A stretch of 64,000 nucleotides of DNA from Sphingosinicella sp. BN140058 (GCF_004135585.1 NZ_CP035501.1:2046001-2110000), one strand, 5' to 3'; shown: positions 10,057-19,548, numbered from the stretch's first letter. Notes: generated by a model from the letters alone, not told the origin. Program-made: numbers and translations.

Positions 10057-12417
10057 TTGATCACCTTGTCCACCGCCTCCAAGCTGGGGCAGAGCCAGTC
10101 CGCGCCCCAGATCGCCGATACCCACACGCTGATCTGCTTTTCTCATCTGCGGTGGAACTTCGTCTTTCAACGACCTCAGCATCTTATGAGTCGATTCGCG
10201 GCGGATCGTCGCGTCATTTACTGGGAAGAACCCGAAGTCGCCGCCGAAGGCTGCGAGCCTGCGCTCGGCGTCCGCACCTGCGCCGAAACCGGCGTCATCG
10301 TGGTCACGCCCTCCTTGCCTGAAACGCTCGATGAATCTGGACGCACCGCGGCGCTCAAGACCCTGCTGAACGGCTATCTGGCCGGCGAGCAGGGCCCGTT
10401 CGTTCGCTGGTATTATACGCCGATGATGCTGCCTTTCTCGCGGCACGTGGAATCGATCTGCACCGTCTATGATTGCATGGACGAGCTTGCCAACTTCCGC
10501 TTCGCGCCGCCGCAGTTGCTGACCCTCGAGCAGGAGCTGATCGACGCCGCCGATGTCGTCTTCACCGGCGGCTACAGCCTCTACGAGGCGAAGAAGGACC
10601 GTCACGCCAACATCCATCCCTTCCCGTCCAGCGTCGACCGGGCCCATTTCGCCCGCGCCCGCGCGATGGACGCCAGCCCCGACGATCAGGCGCCGATCGG
10701 CCGCCCGCGCCTCGGCTTCTACGGCGTCATCGACGAGCGCATGAACCTCGATCTGATCGCCGCCGTCGCGGACAGCCATCCCGAATGGTCGATCGTGATG
10801 GTCGGACCGGTCGTGAAGATCGATCCCGCCGACCTGCCGCTGCGCGCCAACATCCATTATGTCGGCGGCAAATCGTACGAGGAGCTCCCGGTCTATCTCG
10901 GCGGCTGGGACGTCGCCCTGATGCCGTTCGCGATCAACGAATCGACCAAGTTCATCTCGCCGACCAAGACTCCGGAATATCTGGCCGGCGGCCGGCCGGT
11001 GGTCTCGACGCCGATCACCGACGTGATCCGCCACTATAGCGATCTCGAGGCCGTCTTCATTGCCGACGGCACCGAAGCCTTCATCCAGGCTTGCGAGAAG
11101 GCGCTCGATCTGTCGCGCACCGAAGGCGAGTGGCTCGCCGAGGTCGATGCGAAGCTCGCCAACATCAGCTGGGACACGACCTATGCCCGAATGGCCGGCC
11201 TGGTCCGCGAAGCGATCAAGGTGCCGACCGCCGGCCCCAACATCGTCAAGGCGCATACCCGCAAGAAATACGACTATCTGGTCGTCGGTGCGGGCTTCGC
11301 CGGATCGGTGCTGGCCGAGCGGCTCGCCAGCCAGCACGACGCCAAGGTGCTCGTCATCGACAAGCGCCCGCATATCGCCGGCAACGCCTACGACCATCTC
11401 GACGAGGCCGGCCTGCTGATCCACCAATACGGCCCGCACATCTTCCACGCCAATTCGGACGAGATCGTCGACTATCTGTCGAAGTTCACGGCGTGGCGCC
11501 CCTACGAGCACAAGGTGCTCGCCGAAGTGCGCGGCAAGCTGGTGCCGATCCCGATCAACCGCACCACCTTGAACGCCTTGTTCGATCTCGATCTCAAGAC
11601 CGACGAGGACGCTGCGGCCTATCTCGCCTCGCGAGCGGAGCCGGTGGCGGAAATCAAGACTTCGGAAGACGTGGTGATCTCGGCCGTCGGTCGCGAGCTC
11701 TACGAGCTCTTCTTCCAGGGCTATACCCGCAAGCAGTGGGGCATCGATCCGAGCGGCCTCGACAAGGCGGTGACGGCGCGGATCCCCACCCGGACCAACA
11801 CCGACGACCGCTATTTCGGCGACAAGCATCAGATCATGCCGAAGGACGGGTATACCGCGATGTTCAACCGGATGCTGGAGCATCCGAACATCGATGTCCT
11901 GCTCTCGACCGATTACAAGGACATCATGAGCGAGGTCGATGCCGGCCACATCGTCTTCACCGGTCCGATCGACGAGTTCTTCGACTTCCGTTACGGCAAA
12001 TTGCCCTATCGGAGCCTGCGTTTCGAGCACAAGATCCTCGACCAGGAGGAGTTCCAGCCGGTCGCGGTGGTGAACTACCCGAACCCGCAGGTGCCCTATA
12101 CCCGGATTACCGAGTACAAGTATCTGACCGGGCAGGAGCACGAGAAGACGAGCATCACCTACGAATATCCGAGCGCGGAGGGCGATCCCTATTATCCGAT
12201 CCCGCGGCCGGAGAATCAGGAGCTGTTCAAGAAGTACGAAGCGCTTGCGGACGCGACCCCGAACGTGACGTTCGTCGGCCGTCTCGCGACATACCGCTAC
12301 TACAATATGGATCAGGTCGTCGGGCAGGCGCTTTCCGCCTTCCGCAAGATCGACGCCAGGCGGCAGGCCGCCAAGGCCGCCAACGAAGGCTCGATCTGGA
12401 CCGAAGCCGCCGAATAA
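10057..12417 (+). CDS. Glycosyltransferase-UDP-galactopyranose mutase fusion protein
   Basis: A TTG start at 10057 with AGGGGAA eight bases upstream gives 786 residues. Residues about 20-390 are a GT-B glycosyltransferase, opening with LICFSHLRWNFVFQRPQHLM, typical of group 1 transferases; FISPTKTPEYLAGGRPVVST is the donor-site loop. Residues about 402-770 are a complete UDP-galactopyranose mutase: FAD motif VVGAGFAGSVLAERL, then GPHIFHAN, YTRKQWG, and the late YYNMDQVVGQAL FAD contact. Mutases make UDP-galactofuranose, so the pair could make and transfer galactofuranose to a surface glycan. A good terminator follows. The fusion itself is seen directly in one continuous frame. Confidence 0.9.
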   Translation: MITLSTASKLGQSQSAPQIADTHTLICFSHLRWNFVFQRPQHLMSRFAADRRVIYWEEPEVAAEGCEPALGVRTCAETGVIVVTPSLPETLDESGRTAALKTLLNGYLAGEQGPFVRWYYTPMMLPFSRHVESICTVYDCMDELANFRFAPPQLLTLEQELIDAADVVFTGGYSLYEAKKDRHANIHPFPSSVDRAHFARARAMDASPDDQAPIGRPRLGFYGVIDERMNLDLIAAVADSHPEWSIVMVGPVVKIDPADLPLRANIHYVGGKSYEELPVYLGGWDVALMPFAINESTKFISPTKTPEYLAGGRPVVSTPITDVIRHYSDLEAVFIADGTEAFIQACEKALDLSRTEGEWLAEVDAKLANISWDTTYARMAGLVREAIKVPTAGPNIVKAHTRKKYDYLVVGAGFAGSVLAERLASQHDAKVLVIDKRPHIAGNAYDHLDEAGLLIHQYGPHIFHANSDEIVDYLSKFTAWRPYEHKVLAEVRGKLVPIPINRTTLNALFDLDLKTDEDAAAYLASRAEPVAEIKTSEDVVISAVGRELYELFFQGYTRKQWGIDPSGLDKAVTARIPTRTNTDDRYFGDKHQIMPKDGYTAMFNRMLEHPNIDVLLSTDYKDIMSEVDAGHIVFTGPIDEFFDFRYGKLPYRSLRFEHKILDQEEFQPVAVVNYPNPQVPYTRITEYKYLTGQEHEKTSITYEYPSAEGDPYYPIPRPENQELFKKYEALADATPNVTFVGRLATYRYYNMDQVVGQALSAFRKIDARRQAAKAANEGSIWTEAAE

Positions 12418-12439
12418 GGCGGTCGATCGAAGGACACGG

Positions 12440-12467
12440 AAGGGCCCGCGCGAGCGGGCCCTTTTCG
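12440..12467 (+). terminator. Intrinsic terminator after GT-mutase gene
   Basis: A 10-bp perfect stem (12440-12449 with 12454-12463), loop GCGA, is followed by TTCGTTT, 23 bases after the stop codon of the fusion gene. Confidence 0.85.
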
Positions 12468-12504
12468 TTTGTGCCCGGAGTGCGGAGCCGAACCTTTCCG
12501 GGCG

Positions 12505-12810
12505 TCATACGAACTTCGGGATGGGTCCGAGCTGGGGCGTGGTGTCGCCGCCGAGATCGAGAAAGACCTCGTCCACATAGCACCACCCCCAGCCTTCGGG
12601 CGGGTCATAGCCCTCGATGATCGGGTGGTGGCTCTGGTGGAAGTGCGCGGTCGCATGCTTGTTCGGCGATTGATCGCAGCAGCCGACATGGCCGCACGAC
12701 CGGCAGATCCGCAGATGCACCCACCAGTCGCCGGTCGTCAGGCACTCTTCGCAGCCGCGCGCACTGGGCGTGACCTTGTTGATCGTGGTCACGTGCCTGC
12801 ATCCCGCCAT
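12505..12810 (-). CDS. UBP-type zinc-finger protein
   Basis: ATG 12810 has GGAGGATGTG immediately upstream and gives 101 residues. It is a single UBP-type (ZnF-UBP) zinc finger with ligands in MAGCRH, RGCEECL, CRSCGHVGCCD and HATAHFHQSHHPI. In eukaryotes this fold binds ubiquitin C-termini, but many bacteria encode stand-alone copies of unknown function. The WWVHLRIC segment and the WCYVDEVFLDL tail match the bacterial group. It sits alone, 58 bases downstream of the alkaline phosphatase gene on the same strand. Confidence 0.85.
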   Translation of the reverse strand: MAGCRHVTTINKVTPSARGCEECLTTGDWWVHLRICRSCGHVGCCDQSPNKHATAHFHQSHHPIIEGYDPPEGWGWCYVDEVFLDLGGDTTPQLGPIPKFV

Positions 12811-12868
12811 CACATCCTCCGCTCGTCGCCGACGCTGAATCGCCCCGCCTGCCGGAAGAGGCAACCGC

Positions 12869-14008
12869 TTATTCGTCGCGCGTCCAACCCAATGCGCGCA
12901 GCATCACGTCGAACAGGCGGGTGTTGGGAAAAAAGCCGCGAACCTGTTCTGCACCTGGTCCGGACGCCGCCGCAATGACCTCCTCGCCGGTATGGGTATC
13001 GTCGACCGAGATGATCTCGTTGCTCGCGGCGGTGACCCCGGGCTTGGCTGCTTCACGCGCAAATTGCTCTGCAAGCGGCGTTTCCCGGCTGCCCCCGCCC
13101 ATGCGGAGCCCGAAGCTGTGATCGGCGGTGAACAGGATCAATGTGTCCTTGCCGGCGGAGGCGCTAATCCGGCGGATCATGTCGTCCATCTCGACGACGT
13201 GGCGCAGGCCCTTATGCGGATCGTCGGTGTGCATGTCCCACTCGACCATCAGGAAGTAGCCCTTCGGGTTGCGGGCGAGCGCCTGGAGCGTCGCCTCCAC
13301 CGCAGGGATCGGCGCAAAATCCGAATCCCGCAGGATTGCGGCACGATCGGTGCCCCGAACGGCCGCGGGATCGTCACCAAAACGATAGCCCGCCGCGGTG
13401 AACGCCTTCTCCGCCGTGGTCCCGCGCCCGGCAAAGGCCTCGGACGCATCCGCCCGGCCACGCCCGATCAGGATGTCGACTCCGTTCCCGAAGCGCGGCG
13501 CCAGCAGCTGACGGAAGATCTCGTCCTTGTCCTTGCGCGCCGCGACGTGCGCGTAGCAGGCGGCTGGTGTCGCATCCCAGATCGGCATGTTGGTGACGAT
13601 GCCCGTCGAAAGGCCGCGCTGCTCGGCATATTCCATCAGCGTCTTGACCGGAACCACCGCTCCGCCGGACGGCGAAGGCACTACCGACACCATGGCGTTG
13701 TCGGTCTTGTGGCCGGTCATGATCGCCGTCATTCCCGCGGCCGAGTCCGTCACCCACTGATTCCGCGCGGACGTGTCGGACAGGCCGACATTGGGCATGG
13801 ACTGGATGAACAACGATTGCGGGCGGTCATGCGCCATGATCCCGGCGGCGCTGAGCGTCGGCACACCCCCGGCATCGCCCAGAAACACGATCACGTTGCG
13901 GGCGGTCTGCGCCTGCGCCGCAGCACCGGCGAGCGATGCGCCACCCGCGAGCAGCCCCCGGAGCACGGCGCTGCGCGCGCGCGAACTCTTCCTGCAACTT
14001 CCACTCAC
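12869..14008 (-). CDS. Secreted alkaline phosphatase family protein
   Basis: GTG 14008, six bases after GAGGGAG, gives 379 residues; an ATG at 14095 has no such site. The N-terminus is a signal peptide ending AGAAAQAQ. The fold is PhoA-like: FLGDAGGVPTLSAA carries the first metal aspartate, VTDSAAGMTAIMTGHKTDN the nucleophile region, VEWDMHTDDPH the second metal site, LILFTADHSFG and DDTHTGEEV later ligands. It probably releases phosphate from esters in the periplasm. The D-A-G-G in place of the more usual D-G-M-G and the W-D-M-H in place of G-G-R-I-D-H show a divergent subgroup, so substrate is not assigned. Confidence 0.85.
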   Translation of the reverse strand: MSGSCRKSSRARSAVLRGLLAGGASLAGAAAQAQTARNVIVFLGDAGGVPTLSAAGIMAHDRPQSLFIQSMPNVGLSDTSARNQWVTDSAAGMTAIMTGHKTDNAMVSVVPSPSGGAVVPVKTLMEYAEQRGLSTGIVTNMPIWDATPAACYAHVAARKDKDEIFRQLLAPRFGNGVDILIGRGRADASEAFAGRGTTAEKAFTAAGYRFGDDPAAVRGTDRAAILRDSDFAPIPAVEATLQALARNPKGYFLMVEWDMHTDDPHKGLRHVVEMDDMIRRISASAGKDTLILFTADHSFGLRMGGGSRETPLAEQFAREAAKPGVTAASNEIISVDDTHTGEEVIAAASGPGAEQVRGFFPNTRLFDVMLRALGWTRDE

Positions 14009-14203
14009 TCGCTTGCTCCCTCGTATCACGCGCCCGGATCCGGTGATGCCGCTGCGTCGCTTCCGCCTTCTGGCAAAAACGCGGCGAGCGGCCAACGCCC
14101 GATCGCGTTGCCCTAGGAGCCTGGGTTTACACTTCCGTGACGATGTGCGGACCTCAAGCCAGGGCGCGGACCGGCAGACCCCGACCGGCGCGTCGGCGGC
14201 GGC

Positions 14204-16447
14204 CTATTCCGCGGCGAGGTCGATCGCGACGAGTTCGTCGTCGGGCTCGATCTGGATCAGCATCTCCGGGGGCAGCGCCGGGCGCGCGAGGTCCGGATGG
14301 TTGGCGACGGCGCGGACATAATCGTCGATCGCCTCGTCGAGCGCGCGCAGCGTGCCGCCCCGTTCGCTGGCGAGGACGTTGAGACCCGGCTCGACGTCAG
14401 CTTGGAGCGGCACCACCAGGCCCGTATCGAGCCCGGCCCGATCGGCCACGCGGCGCGCGAATTCGTACCAGCTGACCTGCCCTTCGTTGGCGACGTGCCA
14501 GATGCCGCTCGCGCCGTCGATCAGCAAATCGAGCACGGCATGGCAGAGGTCGGGGACGTAGGTCGGTGACACCTGGGTCCGTTCGCAGGCCCTGAAGGCC
14601 TCGCCGTTCGACAGTGCGCGCAGTGCGTGCCAGGCGAAATTGTACCGGTCCCAGGGGCCGAAGAAGGCGCTGGTACGAACGATCAGCGCGTCCGGCATCG
14701 CCGCCAGCACCCGCGCCTCGGCCGCGGCCTTGGACAGGCCGTAGACGCAGGCGGGTTTGGGAGCGTCGCTTTCGACGTACGGCCGATCCGTCTGCCCATC
14801 GAAGACCAGATCGGACGAGAAGGTGACGTAAGGGATGCCTGCGGCGGCGCAGGCGCGGGCGAGCTTTTCGGCACCGTCGGTGTTGGCGGCGACGCAGGCA
14901 TCCTGCTCTCGCTCCGCATCTGCGACTCGCACGAAGCCGGCGGTGTTGATGACCGCCCAGGGCTTGTGGTGGGCGAGTGCCGCCGCGATCGAACGCTCGT
15001 CCGTGATGTCGAGCGCGGCGCGATCGGTGAGACAGAATGACAGTGCCCGGTGCTCGCAGGACCTAGCGAAGGCGTTGCCGAGCGTTCCGGTTGCGCCGGT
15101 GATCAGGAGCTTGCGGCCGCCCCAATCCATCGGATCGCAGCAGCCGCTCCAGGGATAGAGGCGCGGCGGCCGGCGCCACCAGCCCGGGCTGTCGAGCACC
15201 GGATGGTCGAAGTCCCGGCCGTGCCCGATGGCCCGCGCCGCCTCTGCGACGATGGTCGGCCGCGGCGTGCCGGTACGGGCGTCGAACACGCCTGGATCGT
15301 AGAAGCCGCGGCGCTGGGCGAGCAGGAATCGCCAGTCGACATTGCCGAACATAGACCAGAGGGTCACTGCGCGCAGGTCCACCCCTTCGGACTGGAGCTG
15401 CTTGGCGCCGTTCCAGACCTCGACGAACCAGCGCAACTGCTCGTCGCGGAAGCAGCCGTGATGGACTTCGGTGATCGCCATCGGCAGCCGGTAACGCTCC
15501 CACGCTTCCCGAAGGCGCGCGACGATGCCGGTGTCGCCATCAAGCTGTTGCACCCGCACCGCCTCGGCATCCACGTATCGGTCGCGGCCGTTGCCGCCGA
15601 CTTCGTGGCCGGGGTAGAGTTCGATCCGATCGTCGAGAAATCGCTCGCTGGTCAGATAATGGTTGATGCCGATGATGTCCGGCTTCGCGTCCAGCGATGC
15701 GAACGCATCGATCTCCGCCTCGGTCACGCCCGCCTTCAATAGATGGGAGCGCATCGGATGGCCGGCATCGACCATGCCGCATTGCAGATCGAGGCTGAGC
15801 CAGCGTCGCTCGTTCTCGAAGGCGGCCTGGTAGGCGAGCTTCTCCGTCGAGTAGCATTTGCCGAGGTCCTCGGTCTGGACCAGCCTGGCGTGTGGAATGG
15901 CGGCGCGAATCGCGCGCATCGCCGCCGCGGTGCCTTTGCATTCGTTGACCAACGCCCGCAGGAATGCGTCATGATCGTGCGTATGCGGGTACCAATGGCC
16001 GTACAGGGCCGAGAAGCGCGCCGTGGTCAGCGGTTCGTTGACCGGGGTCCACTGCTCGATCCACGGGTAACGCTCGGCCGCTTTGGCTGCGAAGGCGGCG
16101 AGCTTCTCCGGAAATGCCGGGTCTAGAAGCTCCGTATACCTCGGTCCGGAACCGTGATGGGTTAGCCCGCCGATCACGTCGATATTGCGCGCGCGCAGCA
16201 TCTCGAGACGCTCGTCGGTCCAGCGCCAGTCGCAGCGGTCGAGGCTTTCGGGTGCGATCGCTTCCCAGAGGATCGGATAGCGGACGGTGGTCACGCCCAG
16301 ATCCGCAATCCGTTCGATATCTTCCGGTCGATCGAAGTGACCGGTCTCCACCGTCTGATCGCGATACTCGTCGCCGAGCCGGACGATCGTGCATTCGACG
16401 CCTCCCCAGAGCTGCAGCGGAGGCGCAGTGCGTTCGTCTTGAGTCAT
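14204..16447 (-). CDS. Family-1 glycosidase-like domain fused to RmlD-like sugar reductase
   Basis: The continuous 747-residue frame has two enzymes. Residues about 10-420 resemble glycoside hydrolase family 1: acid/base Glu in WTPVNEPL (about 136) and a candidate nucleophile in MAITEVHHG (about 321), where family members usually have TENG. Residues about 440-710 are an RmlD/SDR-type NAD(P) domain with GATGTLGNA, SDLVFDGQ and the catalytic YGLSK pair. RmlD enzymes reduce 4-keto sugar nucleotides to dTDP-rhamnose. How a glycosidase and a sugar-nucleotide reductase would cooperate is not obvious. The GT-mutase fusion lies nearby, so both may serve one surface glycan (inference). Confidence 0.85.
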   Translation of the reverse strand: MTQDERTAPPLQLWGGVECTIVRLGDEYRDQTVETGHFDRPEDIERIADLGVTTVRYPILWEAIAPESLDRCDWRWTDERLEMLRARNIDVIGGLTHHGSGPRYTELLDPAFPEKLAAFAAKAAERYPWIEQWTPVNEPLTTARFSALYGHWYPHTHDHDAFLRALVNECKGTAAAMRAIRAAIPHARLVQTEDLGKCYSTEKLAYQAAFENERRWLSLDLQCGMVDAGHPMRSHLLKAGVTEAEIDAFASLDAKPDIIGINHYLTSERFLDDRIELYPGHEVGGNGRDRYVDAEAVRVQQLDGDTGIVARLREAWERYRLPMAITEVHHGCFRDEQLRWFVEVWNGAKQLQSEGVDLRAVTLWSMFGNVDWRFLLAQRRGFYDPGVFDARTGTPRPTIVAEAARAIGHGRDFDHPVLDSPGWWRRPPRLYPWSGCCDPMDWGGRKLLITGATGTLGNAFARSCEHRALSFCLTDRAALDITDERSIAAALAHHKPWAVINTAGFVRVADAEREQDACVAANTDGAEKLARACAAAGIPYVTFSSDLVFDGQTDRPYVESDAPKPACVYGLSKAAAEARVLAAMPDALIVRTSAFFGPWDRYNFAWHALRALSNGEAFRACERTQVSPTYVPDLCHAVLDLLIDGASGIWHVANEGQVSWYEFARRVADRAGLDTGLVVPLQADVEPGLNVLASERGGTLRALDEAIDDYVRAVANHPDLARPALPPEMLIQIEPDDELVAIDLAAE

Positions 16448-16709
16448 CCTGATTTCGGTCTCGCAATGAACGATACCGTCACGAACCCGCCGCCGAGAGC
16501 GGCGGTTCCCGCAAATCGCGACTCGCTGATACAGATTAGCGAAAATATGGACCTAAGAATGGAATAGTGGCTGTCGGTCAGCCGCGCCCAAAGCTGGAGC
16601 GCCGACGCTTCAACCGCCATCGCGCGATCTCCGCTGCAGGCGGCATCGCGCTAAACTTTCGGTAAACTCTTTATGGCACTGCTGCGCTGTCTCTGGGGAG
16701 GGAGTAAAG

Positions 16710-17018
16710 ATGGCGTTTGGCGGGATGGCAGCGGAAACCGGAACCTTCCAGGATCCTTGGGCGGACCGGCGCGGCGAGGCGCGCCTCGCCGACCTCGTCG
16801 ACACCGCGCTTCTGCACTTTCGCGGCAAGCCCTACCGCGTGCCGGGTCTCAACATCTCTTCACGCGGCGCGATGATCGAATGCCCGCTCGACACAAGACT
16901 TGGCGAGCCGGTTCTCGTCGAGTTCGACCAATGCAGTCGCATGCACGCCTTCGTCCGCTGGAGCCGTGAGGGGCGCATCGGCCTCAATTTTGGCCACGAA
17001 TTGGTCCTCGGCAGCTAA
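16710..17018 (+). CDS. PilZ-domain protein
   Basis: The 102-residue protein has the PilZ c-di-GMP-binding layout: basic ADRRGEARL (R-x-x-x-R type) at 19-27 and NISSRGAMIECP (D/N-x-S-x-x-G) near 48. It is a single PilZ domain with nothing added, so it would act as a c-di-GMP adaptor. GGAGGGAG lies just upstream of ATG 16710. The first motif deviates slightly (R-R-G-E-A-R), so binding is likely but not certain. The 262-base gap before it holds divergent promoter sequence and no gene that I can see. Confidence 0.8.
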   Translation: MAFGGMAAETGTFQDPWADRRGEARLADLVDTALLHFRGKPYRVPGLNISSRGAMIECPLDTRLGEPVLVEFDQCSRMHAFVRWSREGRIGLNFGHELVLGS

Positions 17019-17021
17019 GCC

Positions 17022-17654
17022 TCAGCGCCCGCCTTCGGGCTTCCCATCCGCTACGCTCGGCGGCAGAGCCACGGCGCTCTGCTGACGCTTGCGCAACGCC
17101 AGCACGTAGATCACGCCCGCAGCGAGCGCGAAGAAAAACCATTGCAGCGCGTAGAAGAAATGGTTGTTCGGCAGGTCGGATGGCAACCCTGCCTGGCTGG
17201 GCGGCAGACCGGCGGGCGCATTGGACGCAACCAGCCGAATGCGGTGCTCCCGATCCGGAACGATGACGCCTTCGACCGACCCGCCCTTCCAGGCGGGCGC
17301 CTTACCCGCCTTCGACCAGCCGACATCGACCTCCATTCCGGGCCCTTCCGCCCCGCCGGTGCGGCACGAGGCGATGTGGCTCCAGCCTGGCTGATCCTGA
17401 AGGTTGCGCCCGGCAATGGCGCGCCACGCCGTTGGCTCCAGGCAAAAGCCGGTCGCGCGCCGGTAGAGCAAGGACTCGTCCTTGGCGGCCGCAAGGCCCG
17501 GCCAGGCGATTGCCGGCTTTCCGCGATTGGCGTCGAGCTGCGCGATCAGACCGTTCTTCCATTGCGCGCGCTGCAGCTGCCAGACGCCGAGGGCGGTCAT
17601 GGCCGCGATCGCGGCAGCGACGATGAGGGTTGGAAGGATTGGCCAGCGCATCAT
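17022..17654 (-). CDS. SURF1 family cytochrome oxidase assembly protein
   Basis: At 210 residues, it has the SURF1 layout: an N-terminal membrane helix (PTLIVAAAIAAMTALGVWQL) running into the signature LGVWQLQRAQWK, a periplasmic core with IAGRNLQDQPGW, and a second helix (FYALQWFFFALAAGVIYVLAL) near the C-terminus. SURF1 helps insert heme a into the aa3 oxidase subunit I. It is the last gene of the cta operon. Its ATG at 17654 overlaps the DUF983 stop in ATGA. Confidence 0.9.
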   Translation of the reverse strand: MMRWPILPTLIVAAAIAAMTALGVWQLQRAQWKNGLIAQLDANRGKPAIAWPGLAAAKDESLLYRRATGFCLEPTAWRAIAGRNLQDQPGWSHIASCRTGGAEGPGMEVDVGWSKAGKAPAWKGGSVEGVIVPDREHRIRLVASNAPAGLPPSQAGLPSDLPNNHFFYALQWFFFALAAGVIYVLALRKRQQSAVALPPSVADGKPEGGR

Positions 17655-18022
17655 TCGTCCACGATCTGCCCCTCACGGGCGCGGTGCCGGTATTCGAGTG
17701 CCAGCAGAAACCCTTTGGCGACGCGAAGGGATCCGACGACGAGCACGGCGGTGAGCGGGAGCCACAGCAGGACGTGGACCCAGAATGGCGGGCTCGCGCC
17801 AAGCTCGAGTGCGATCGCGAGCCCGGTCACGATTGCGCCGACGATCAGTACCAGGAACGCGGCCGGGCCATCGCCGACGTTGAATGCGCCGAAGTCGAGG
17901 CCGCAGGCTCGGCATGTCGGTGCGAAGCGGACTGCGCCCTGATAGAGGGTTCTGGCGCCGCAGCGTGGACACAGGCCCAGCAGCCCTGATCGAAGCGGGC
18001 TCGGCTCACCGCTCACCGCCAT
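17651..18022 (-). CDS. DUF983 zinc-ribbon membrane protein
   Basis: ATG 18022 after GGAGGTCCGTG gives 123 residues. Two CxxC pairs (LCPRCGARTL and CRACGLDFG) form a likely zinc ribbon, followed by two membrane helices (about 55-75 and 82-105). DUF983 proteins recur in alphaproteobacterial oxidase operons between subunit III and SURF1, exactly as here, which suggests a role in oxidase assembly (inference). It starts 55 bases after the subunit III stop, across a hairpin. Confidence 0.85.
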   Translation of the reverse strand: MAVSGEPSPLRSGLLGLCPRCGARTLYQGAVRFAPTCRACGLDFGAFNVGDGPAAFLVLIVGAIVTGLAIALELGASPPFWVHVLLWLPLTAVLVVGSLRVAKGFLLALEYRHRAREGQIVDE

Positions 18023-18045
18023 CACGGACCTCCGCTCCAACGAAG

Positions 18046-18070
18046 AAGGGGAGCGATCGCCGCTCCCCTT
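18046..18070 (-). terminator. Hairpin between ctaE and DUF983 gene
   Basis: A 10-bp perfect stem (18046-18055 with 18061-18070), loop ATCGC, lies in the 55-base gap after the ctaE stop. On the minus strand it is followed by CTTCTTCG, only weakly T-rich, so it probably reduces rather than stops transcription into the last two genes. Confidence 0.55.
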
Positions 18071-18077
18071 TCGCGTC

Positions 18078-18893
18078 TCAATGCAGCGGAGCGCCCCAGC
18101 CGCCCCACACATAGATGCAGATGAACAGGAACAGCCACACCACGTCGACGAAGTGCCAGTACCAGGCGGCGGCTTCGAAGCCGAAATGCTGGCGAGGCGT
18201 GAAGTCGCCCTTGTAGGCGCGGATCAGGCAGACGATCAGGAAGATCGTCCCGACGATGACGTGGAAGCCGTGGAAGCCCGTCGCCATGAAGAAGGCGGAG
18301 GTGTAGATGTTGTCGGCGAAGCCGAACGGCGCATGCGCATATTCGTAGGCCTGAATCGAGCTGAACACGAGGCCGAGCAGGATCGTCGCCCAGAGGCCCT
18401 TCTTCAGGCCCTCGCGATCGCCGTGGATCAGCGAATGGTGTGCCCAGGTCACCGTCGTGCCCGAGCAGAGCAGGATCAGGGTGTTGAGCAGCGGAAAGCC
18501 GAACGGATCGAGCACGTGCATGCCCTTGGGCGGCCACACGCCGCCGATCGATTCGACCGCCGAGGGAAAGAGCGAGGCATTGAACCAGGCCCAGAACCAG
18601 GCGACGAAGAACATCACTTCCGACGCGATGAACAGGATCATGCCGTAGCGCAGGTGGAGCTGGACGATCGGCGTATGATCGCCGGCATGCGCCTCGCGGA
18701 TCACGTCGGCCCACCAGCTGAACATCGTGAACAGGACCGCGATCAACCCGGCGAAGAAGACGTAGCCGCCGAAGGCGTAGTCGTGCATCCACATCACCGC
18801 GCCGACGGCCATCGCCATTGCGGAGAAGGAGCCCACGAAGGGCCAGATGCTCGGCGGCAGAATATGATAGGGGTGGTTCTTCGCTCCGGCCAT
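18078..18893 (-). CDS. ctaE: Cytochrome c oxidase subunit III
   Basis: ATG 18893 (after AGAGGGAAA) gives 271 residues with seven membrane helices. Family hallmarks include [16 protein letters not shown] at the start, the [17 protein letters not shown] helix with its conserved Glu, [18 protein letters not shown] and the [11 protein letters not shown] segment, ending [19 protein letters not shown]. Subunit III stabilises the aa3 oxidase and holds lipid near the proton entry. Gene order ctaG-ctaE is standard for this group. The upstream in-frame extension to 19064 overlaps ctaG and is not coding. Confidence 0.95.
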   Translation of the reverse strand: MAGAKNHPYHILPPSIWPFVGSFSAMAMAVGAVMWMHDYAFGGYVFFAGLIAVLFTMFSWWADVIREAHAGDHTPIVQLHLRYGMILFIASEVMFFVAWFWAWFNASLFPSAVESIGGVWPPKGMHVLDPFGFPLLNTLILLCSGTTVTWAHHSLIHGDREGLKKGLWATILLGLVFSSIQAYEYAHAPFGFADNIYTSAFFMATGFHGFHVIVGTIFLIVCLIRAYKGDFTPRQHFGFEAAAWYWHFVDVVWLFLFICIYVWGGWGAPLH

Positions 18894-18996
18894 CGTTCGG
18901 CTTTCCCTCTGTCGCGCCGGCCCTGACCGGCATCCTTCCTGACGTGTCGCTCCGCCGAGGCAGGACGCCGCGGCAGCGGTTGCGGTTCCTCTAGCC

Positions 18997-19548
18997 TCAG
19001 CCTTTCGGCTGGTCCACCGGGTAAAAAGTGTAGGACAGAGTGATCTCGCTGACATCCTTGGCATCCGGATCCTGCAGGATCTTCGGATCGACGTAGAACA
19101 CCACCGGCATCCGGACCTCCTCGCCCGCCTTCAGCGTCTGCTCGGTGAAGCAGAAGCATTGTATCTTGCTGAAATATTTGCCGGCCCAAGTGGGGGTAAC
19201 GTTGAACGAGGCGGAGCCGGTGATCGGCACCGCGGACAGGTTCTTGGCTGTGTAGAAAGCGATCTCGCGTTCGCCGATCGACACGATTTCGGTCTGCTGG
19301 ACCGGCTTGAAATGCCACGGCAAGGTCGGCGCGACGTTCGCATCGAATCGGACCGAGACCTGCTTGTCGCCCACCTTCCCTGGGGCGTCGCCGGTTGCCC
19401 GCATTGTCGTGCCGTCAAAGCCGGTCACCTGGCAGAAGATCCGGTACAGCGGCACGCTGGCGAAGGCGAGGCCCACCATCGCGGCCACGACCAGGAAGGC
19501 CACCGCCGCGGTGCGCGTGTTTCGCCGCGGATCGGCAATCACGGTCAT
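18997..19548 (-). CDS. ctaG: Cytochrome c oxidase assembly protein CtaG/Cox11
   Basis: This 183-residue protein has one N-terminal membrane helix ([22 protein letters not shown]) followed by the signature [12 protein letters not shown], then a soluble domain with the copper-binding [11 protein letters not shown] (CFCF) motif and the conserved VVFYVDP. Cox11 delivers copper to the CuB site of subunit I. The ATG at 19548 overlaps the stop of the preceding 44-residue ORF (ATGA). It is followed by ctaE after about 100 bases. Confidence 0.94.
   Translation of the reverse strand: MTVIADPRRNTRTAAVAFLVVAAMVGLAFASVPLYRIFCQVTGFDGTTMRATGDAPGKVGDKQVSVRFDANVAPTLPWHFKPVQQTEIVSIGEREIAFYTAKNLSAVPITGSASFNVTPTWAGKYFSKIQCFCFTEQTLKAGEEVRMPVVFYVDPKILQDPDAKDVSEITLSYTFYPVDQPKG

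Noticed and set aside
9955..12141. 728-residue minus-strand open frame opposite the GT-mutase fusion
   Set aside because: It runs antisense through a recognised gene with no start signal and no family; composition is that of a GC shadow.
18890..18960. GGAAC-N17-CGTC before ctaE as EcfG promoter
   Set aside because: The -10 lacks the last T, and ctaE is inside an operon, so a chance match is more likely.
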